This document shows, in pieces, positions 57,161 to 64,000 of a stretch of 64,000 nucleotides of DNA. Both the position numbers and the translations under genes were made by a program. This stretch comes from Cheilinus undulatus. Taxonomy: Eukaryota > Chordata > Actinopteri > Labriformes > Labridae. How positions within the stretch are numbered: position 1 is the first letter of the stretch; every line of letters starts with the position of its first letter. Location of the stretch: assembly GCF_018320785.1 (NCBI RefSeq), contig NC_054877.1:32572151-32636150 (forward strand). Direction: 5' to 3'. The notes beneath the pieces were generated by a model that did no database searches, was not told the DNA's origin, and was given only the letters and a program-made list of their open reading frames with translations.

Positions 57161-59825
57161 CTGCATGTTTCTCCTCTTTTATTTCTGGAAATTTTAAGCA
57201 AAAGCCGAGCTGAATTCTGACCTGTAGCAGCTGCAGTTGAAAAGAGGAGTCACGTGTGGATCACAGGGGTCATGTCGGCCTCTGTGGCCTCAGTGCCCAC
57301 TCTGAGCGAACAGAACAATAATCCTCTGCTTTGGTCAGCAGGACCATGTTCATTCATGCAAACGGGTTTTCCTTTTCACCAATTCACAGTGATTTGTTTG
57401 ACAGTTTGCCTTTACCAGGTGATTTCCTAAAGTTGCATGACAAAAATATTAATTCTGCAGAGGCTTGTCTTTTTATTAATGTAGTGCATTACACAGAATA
57501 CACCTGGTTAGAAGAATTGTGTGTTTATCATTGATGTATGCTGTGTTTATCTTGCTACCTCTGCCCTCAATACCAGAGTATGTTGGTGGTGTAGATTACA
57601 GAAAAGCACATGACCAGAGCTGCTTGGAAACTGCTGTAAAGAAGGCAATGGCATGCAATCAGTTGTGCAAGCCGGTCTGAACTGCTTCCTCCACTCCCCT
57701 TGCTCCTTTCCTTTTCCAACACAGTCCAACTCCCACACAAACACACACACAGGTGATCTCTCTCTCTGGAGTTGAATGTCAGTGACGTAAGTGGGTTTTT
57801 GTAAGGCGGGCAATCCCCGCTGAAATCGCATAGTCATGATCACGAGGAGAGAGACTGCAGAGGCTGTCCTCAAGTTGCACAATCAAGTTGTCCCCTCGTG
57901 AGAGAGATCATATGACACAGTTTGATAGGGCTGAATTAAAATGCTTTATTAAATCTGGCAAAGCTGTGGGGGTGATTGCACAATGTGCTTCTTTCATTTT
58001 ACTCTGCTAATAGAAGTAGAATTTTTACTCTATTGTTGCATTGGCACATTTTTCCATTGCATAAGTTTTCCTCTGGCTCTTTTGATTTACCTGTCTGTCA
58101 GATGGATAGATAGTTACACACACACACACACATATATGTATATATACATATATATATATTTACATATATAAAAGGGCTGTCAGTATTGATGCATTAATCA
58201 AGATGATATTAAGGACCGTAACTAGGGCATTCATTTTTTTTTATATCATGTTATATTGTTACTTGAAGCCATAGTGATGTGAAACAAGTACACTACTGTT
58301 CGAAAATATCACATTTCACTTTTAAAACTCTCAGACAGCTCAGTGGAAATGTCAAAAGTCATCTGTACCTTGTTTTAGTGATGAAAAGAGGGAAACCATT
58401 TATTTTTTGTCTGCTCTTTGCTTTTCCTTTTCTTATTTAGTGCTTAGTAATGCACACTGTGCTATATTATTTTGTTTGACAGTGCTGAATAGTTACAAAT
58501 AAAGGAACTTCAAATTGTGAAATGAAATATAAGTCGCATCACATCACATTAGCCTTTAATGCAAACAACATGGACTTCAACTCATGCTCATTACAGAATG
58601 TGTTGGGGAGTTTTGTCTATTAACTCAACATTTAGTTAAAGACTGTTTGGGTAACTTTTGGTCAGTGTTAATTTTGCCGCCCCCTGTGGACAAAGCGTTT
58701 CTTCTCTTGTACTACAATAAGCAGCGGTGTGTCTGTCTGTCCGTGTCGATTTGCACGCCATACCGTTGCTCCAATTGTCATTGATACCTCTCAGAAGACT
58801 TCTTAGGTGTACTGGTTCGAAACTGGTGCCATTATCCTGGTGCCAATATCATAAGTATGCACAGATTCTCAATAAAAATCTAAAATTGCTGCGCCTTTTT
58901 CTTCAGTATGCCCTCCTACCGTCCCCCATTACATCACTTTCCCCTGTATAACACATACCCTGACTCGGCCACAATATGTTGTTCACTCTACACCACGCTC
59001 ATGGTCCTGTTTTTTTCTTTGAAATGGAGAGAGAAGGTGACAGAGCTAGAAAACAATTGGACTTTGTTGAAACACGCCCACAAAAAAAAAAAAAACACAT
59101 TTTACACACCTGGGTATGATGATACACCTGCTTCACAATCCCTGATTCAAATAAGCTCTCTTTAAAGCACTTCTCCATGCTTATTTTAATCAGGATAATA
59201 CAGGAGATGTGTCACACGTTGATGTTATAAATCACAGTTCATTTGCTTTTTTATTTGTTGGATGTAGTTGGCAGTGCTGTGTCAACATGTATGAATATGT
59301 GTCTGTCTCTGTGCAGCCAGATGTTGAGATGCTTTTTGAAAGCTCTACAATAAAGTGCATGCTCTAAAAGCTTGTAAATAAGTCAAAAGGCACAGCTTTA
59401 ACGCTCCTCTTATTGTGTTGTAGGCCAATCACTAAAATACACAGTGGTGCACAGAGGGACTGAGCCATTATGCAGTCCTTTGGGGAATAAAACACCCCTT
59501 TCCATGCAAACTGGCCTTATTGCCTTAAGCAACTAATGACTAGGTTGTCAACAGCACGAGGTCAATAGGGCAAAGATTGATCTACTGTCTGTGAGAACTG
59601 ATTGAAGTGCGCAGCAGTTTTGTGGCGCACAAATTTCTCAGAGATTAGGAAACAATTCCACCTCTGTATGACTTTAAAAGAAATGAGGATATGTGATGTG
59701 TAATTAGACACATTGTCCATTATACTGAATATCTAACACGGATTGTCAGGGATCCAGCGGGAGCAGACAGGAGAGGGATTAAGAAATAGTCCCCCGCAGT
59801 GCTCTAGTCTCTGCTAATTTGAAAG
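57161..59825. other. Non-coding sequence downstream of gadd45a
   Basis: No gene is seen. It includes the microsatellite at 58116-58170, followed by aaagggctgtcagtattgatg, the edge of a common fish repeat. The part at 59520-59800 is non-repetitive and may be a conserved element. Confidence 0.45.
58116..58170. repeat. (CA)n-(TA)n compound microsatellite
   Basis: About eight AC units followed by interrupted TA/TATG units. Confidence 0.9.
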
Positions 59826-60465
59826 GGGTCTGGCTGCAGGCTGCAGCTCTCAGATGGCCCTCTTACTCAGCCGCTACTGGTAGACACCACTGCTGTCATG
59901 AGGGGACAGACGGAAAATGCTGGCACAACATATTTCCTATTTAAGAACTAGATATCTGAACATAGGCTCACTCTAGCTACATAACCTTTAACTGTAAAAC
60001 TAAAACTATTGTAGCTAAGCTAGCTACATAGTTTTCTTTCATTCATAAGCTAACATAGCTCAATAGCTTTAGCTACAAAACTAAAGCAACTGTAGCTATG
60101 CTAGCTTAGTAGTTGACTTTAATATGTAGGCTAACATAGCTACTTTAGCTTTGGCTATGAAAACTAAAGCAATTGTAACTATGCTAGCTTCGTGGTTAAT
60201 TGTAAGTCAACATAGTTATGTTAGCTTTAGCTTCAAAACTTAAGCTATTGTAGCTATGCTAGCTTCGTGGTTAACTTTAATACATAAGCTAACATAGATA
60301 TGTTGGCCATAGCTACAAAACCAAAGCTACTGTAGCCATGCTAGCCTTGTAGTTGACGTTAATATTCAAGCTATCATTAGCTTTAGCAATTGTACATGAC
60401 GACAGCGGTGTCTGAAAGCATTGGTCTGCAAACTGGGCACCTCAGAGAGGTGGTCAGCTACCAGA
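59826..60465 (+). mobile_element. AGCT-array inverted-repeat element, copy 5
   Basis: The left end, gggtctggctgcaggctgcag, then ctcagatggccctcttac, faces a degraded right end, ttggtctgcaaactgg, then gaggtggtcagc. The interior has four to five higher-order repeats of about 75 bases (gctatgctagcttcgtggtt, then taagctaacatag). This copy shows a longer period than the others. Confidence 0.6.
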
Positions 60466-62539
60466 CTGGCTAAAGTCAAGGTTATGGCACAGTTGTGATA
60501 TTTGTTTCTTTAATGGTGAAGTGATGGAAAATGTAATAATCAGTTGTTTGTGCAGGTTTCTCGGACTTCCTCCCATCAGGGTTTTCGGCCATTAAAATCT
60601 ACGATATAGAAATACAGAAATCTTCAGTCTTAAGGCTGACAGTGTCTTTCGCTTCTGTAGTTCATGTATAGAGGCAGCAGCTTCAATTTCAGTCTGTTTC
60701 ATAACCAGCTGTAAATTCCCAGGAGCTTTAAAGTGCAGTTGGTAGTGGATTATGTTGCATTTTGTGAATAGTTTAATTATGTTTTCTGCCTTTTTTGAGT
60801 GTAATATGTTACTGAATTTTTTTGACCATAAATGGAAAAGAAGCTGCTTATTTTGAAGTTACACGGCGATCTAAGTAAACACTTCCATGTGGACTTCGCA
60901 AGACAGGAGTCTGACTCTTTACACTAAACAGAGCTGACATTTCTGACATTTTCCCATAAAGGGTGTGAAATTCTACCTTTGGTTTATGTGTAAACCATGA
61001 CCAGTGGACTTAGTGGCATCATCTGCTGACATATGACTAAATTTTATATTTATATCACATGCTCATTTTCCAGCTGTTACTTTTACAGCTTTATTTAGGT
61101 TGAAGAACCTAAAAGTTGTGTTGATTTGAAGACCCCTGTGGAGAATTGAGCCCTGGCTGATCGTGTCTTGTATATGTGTAGGTTGTGCTTTTGGACAAGG
61201 GCAAAGTATGTGTAATTTACAGCTCTACCTCTAAAGCAGGATTCTAAAATGGCACACTAAATATTGCCATGTTTTAATGTGCTGATCAATTTAACAAGTA
61301 ACACACATGCAGTGCTAATGAAGTCTTCAGAAGTGATGAATTAACGATAGTTCAGATAACCTACATTAAAAATACAGCCAGTTTCAGAGTGGCAGAAACC
61401 TGAAGTGCTCTCCTGCCCTACAAAAGGCTCCTCGCTGTGCTTTCAGCCGGCACTGTGTGAAAGGTTGAGTGGTGTGTGACCGTGGGGCGTGGCTTTAACT
61501 GATGTAATGTGGCATTGCTGTGATCGCAGGGAAAAGGTTATTTTAAGACCACAGTGATGGAGAGTTGATGTAAGTGTCACAACTACACTTTGGCTCTCCG
61601 GTGAAGCTGGTCCTAAAAAGGGATGAAGTATGCATACCTGTCTGAAGTGTGTTATGTGTGTCAGAGTTCAGGTGCTGTGTTATCTATATGTGACTAAAAT
61701 AGAGCAAGAGCTGGACATCTGAAAAGTCAGTGCACTTTGAATTGTTCTATGTAAAGAAACGTGTAGCATGTTGTATAACCACAGTCAGTGTACAGAAATG
61801 ACTTATACTCCCTCATTGTGCCAAAGATTGAGAGCAAACATAAATCAATGCAGTGAACTCAGTGCAGAGTGAAAGTAAACTTCAGGTAAAGATAACAGAA
61901 TAGTGCAATCCATAGAAATCCACCATAAGATGGAGGAGTATAAGAGTTTCATAATCAGGATGTCGAACCTTCAACTGAACAAAATGTAGCTTTAAAACAA
62001 TGTGGAAATACATTTTTAAAACATTGTAAAGTGGAATATTCCTTTAAATTAGCTTCTTTTAACTTCCAAAAAGCTGATTTATAGTTCTACAATATCCTCT
62101 TCCTAAAAGAATAACACCAAGGAGGAAGCACAACACTCATACACGTCACAATACCTTCATAAATAAAGCTTTGCATCAGAAAAGCTGAATAAACTAGAAA
62201 TATGATTCATGATTCAAGATCAGAGGTGATGTTGAAATTGTATGTTATGATACACAGAGTGACAGTTTTGTTGCGGGACAGACACGTCTGTATGCATAGC
62301 TCAGTGCGTAGTGCATGGTAAACTAGAAATATCAACTGGAGTTTAAACACAGGCCCCTTAAAAAACCAGTGACTGAGCCCTCAACAGTTTGATTTAATGA
62401 TGATGTCAGTGCATGTGTGTTGGATCAGTAGCGCTGATGGTAGCATTCTTGCTAGCAGTTACCAAAAGTTGGATTCTAAAGAGTGTCAAGCTATAATTGG
62501 GTTCTGATGTGGAAATTATAAAATCACACCATATTTTAA
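60466..62539. other. Non-coding sequence, no gene seen
   Basis: Plain sequence with no recognisable gene, RNA or repeat. Confidence 0.5.
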
Positions 62540-63260
62540 CTTTTTTCTATCACTTATTTACCCATTTTGAAGATTATTATGCCACTTTCACACCTTTAAG
62601 CCATTTTTTACCACTTTAACCCAATTTTTGCCTCTTTTATTGAAAATTTAACTTTTTAATTTCAACTTCTACCAACTTCTAACCATTTATTGCCACTTTT
62701 TTGCCACTTTTAACCCAGTTTCCCTCCTTTTGGCCACTCTTAACTCATTTTTATTACTTATTGTCACTTTTAAACTTTTTTTTTTTTTTGCCATTTTTAT
62801 CCATTTTTATCATGTTTTCTCTACCTCCTGCCGCTTGAAACCTGTTTTGACCGAGTTATGCCACTCTTAGCACTTTTTTTTTGCCACTTTTCAGCCTTTT
62901 CTTGTTTTTGCCTATTTTAACCCCTTTAATGCCACTCTAAACTCACTTTTGCAACTGTTTGTCACTTTTAACCTATTATTGCCACTCTTTTACCACTTTT
63001 AATCCAGTTTTCCCTCCTTTGCTACTTCTAACTCATTTTTTTCCACTTACTGCTGGTTTTTGTCTTTTTGCCACTTTTACCATCTTTTGCTTCTTTATGT
63101 CTCTTTAACCCCTTTATTGCCGCTTGTAAGATAATTTTTGGAATTATTTTGCCATTTTTAACCTATTTTTACCCCTTCTGCAACTTGTAACCCATTGTTG
63201 CCACTCTTTTATTACTTTTAACCTAGTTTTGCCACCTTTGTCAACTTTTGCCAGTTTTTT
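62540..63260 (-). repeat. AAAGTGG minisatellite array, minus orientation
   Basis: About 700 bases of degenerate gccacttttaacccattttt units, the reverse complement of the arrays at 38.7 and 52.2 kb. The flank gcccatccacattgttaag at 63299 is the inverted counterpart of the flank at 38360. Confidence 0.8.
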
Positions 63261-63489
63261 CTTTGACATTGATTTGGCAAGTGTATTAGTTTAATGTGCC
63301 CATCCACATTGTTAAGTTCACACATTAAAGGTAATTCCGTTTTAAGAGAAGGGGTATACATTTTGGGGGGGGGAAAGCTATATTGTACTAAAGCAATAAA
63401 ATTCTTTTTTTTTTTTTTTTGGTTTGTTTGTTTTAATAAGCGTGGTTATTATTCAGTTTAAAATAAAATATGGATACCTCAGCTCGTGA

Positions 63490-63825
63490 AATTCGGTTGG
63501 CAAAAAAGTGTCAAAACTGGGTTTAAAGTGGCAAAATAGAAGTAAAAATGGTTTAAAACTGGCAAAGAAGTGGTGGACAAGGGTTAAATGTGGCAATAGG
63601 TGTCAAACATGAATTAAAAGTGGCAAAAAAATGCTAAAAATGGGTTTAAAGCGGCAAATAAAACTGGATCAAAAAGTGTCAATGATGGTCTTAAAGTAGC
63701 AAAAAGGCTTTAAGTGACAAAATAGTTGTAAAAAGGGAGTAAGGAGACAAAACGTGGTGAAATAGGATAAAAGGAGGCAAAATGGGCTGCAAGTTGCAAT
63801 AGGTGACAAAATATGTTTAACCCCT
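63490..63825 (+). repeat. AAAGTGG minisatellite array, plus orientation
   Basis: Degenerate units of ggcaaaaaagtgtcaaaact / gtttaaagtggcaaa type. It faces the minus-oriented array at 62540-63260 across 230 bases that contain a poly-G and a poly-T run, so the two form a large imperfect inverted repeat. Confidence 0.75.
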
Positions 63826-64000
63826 TAAAGGCTGACTACTCAGATAATTGCCAGATAATTACCATTTTCTAGAATTAAGATGTCTATTTATCATTCTGCT
63901 GAAATCCCCAGTTACTGGATATGTCAGTCACTGACTACCTGGTACTCTTACAACTCTTACAACAATCCCTGCTTGTTTAAAGTGTTAATGTGGCTCACAA
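63826..64000. other. Window end, nothing recognisable
   Basis: Begins with ttaaccccttaaaggctgac, a short phrase often found at repeat borders. Nothing else is seen. Confidence 0.4.

Noticed and set aside
57547..57882. 111-residue minus frame downstream of gadd45a
   Set aside because: No protein family signature, and it spans a short CA/CT-rich tract.
58675..58695. Third CTCF-like site (ccgccccctgtgg)
   Set aside because: The spacing is one base short of the consensus, so the match is weak.

Overview
This window is vertebrate nuclear DNA, most likely from a ray-finned fish. It contains two split genes with GT-AG introns. The rest is long stretches without genes, filled with Tc1-like transposon relics, small inverted-repeat elements, tRNA-derived SINEs, minisatellites and one solo LTR. 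The repeat mix and the two encoded proteins fit a teleost. I cannot name the species.

Positions 1-33,900 hold no protein gene I can support. The main content is: two copies of an inverted-repeat element filled with AGCT-rich tandem arrays (2.2-3.5 and 5.8-7.1 kb), with further copies at 23.9, 27.7 and 59.8 kb; Tc1-like transposase relics at 3.5, 9.8, 11.9 and 31.0 kb; a repeat family that carries a piece of a RecQ-like helicase gene (7.1 kb, and also 21.2, 46.3 and 50.4 kb); SINEs with target-site duplications; two copies of a CCTCC/GGAGG repeat (14.7 and 24.9 kb); and a hAT-like element at 19.8 kb. Between these are non-repetitive blocks that could be conserved non-coding elements.

Positions 33,962-42,109, minus strand, hold a complete 14-coding-exon SLC6 neurotransmitter-transporter gene of the GAT2/GAT3/BGT1 branch. 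The spliced product is 602 residues, and every splice phase closes. Its introns carry a Tc1 relic, a 215-bp MITE and a minisatellite-bearing repeat. A solo LTR with a 4-bp duplication lies upstream at 43,778-44,448.

Positions 44.5-54 kb are again repeats: helicase-bearing elements, a SINE cluster, and an AAAGTGG-type minisatellite. Positions 54,893-56,397, plus strand, hold a complete four-exon gadd45a gene of 160 residues. Its promoter has an octamer next to a CCAAT box. Its third intron has a near-perfect p53 response element, in the same intron as the classical site in mammalian GADD45A. A CpG-rich promoter-like block lies about 0.6 kb upstream. Positions 57.2-64 kb are non-coding and end in oppositely oriented minisatellite blocks.

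The two genes are transcribed divergently and are not functionally linked. One is a plasma-membrane transporter of GABA-like substrates, the other a stress-response regulator. All calls come from reading the sequence; no database search was run.
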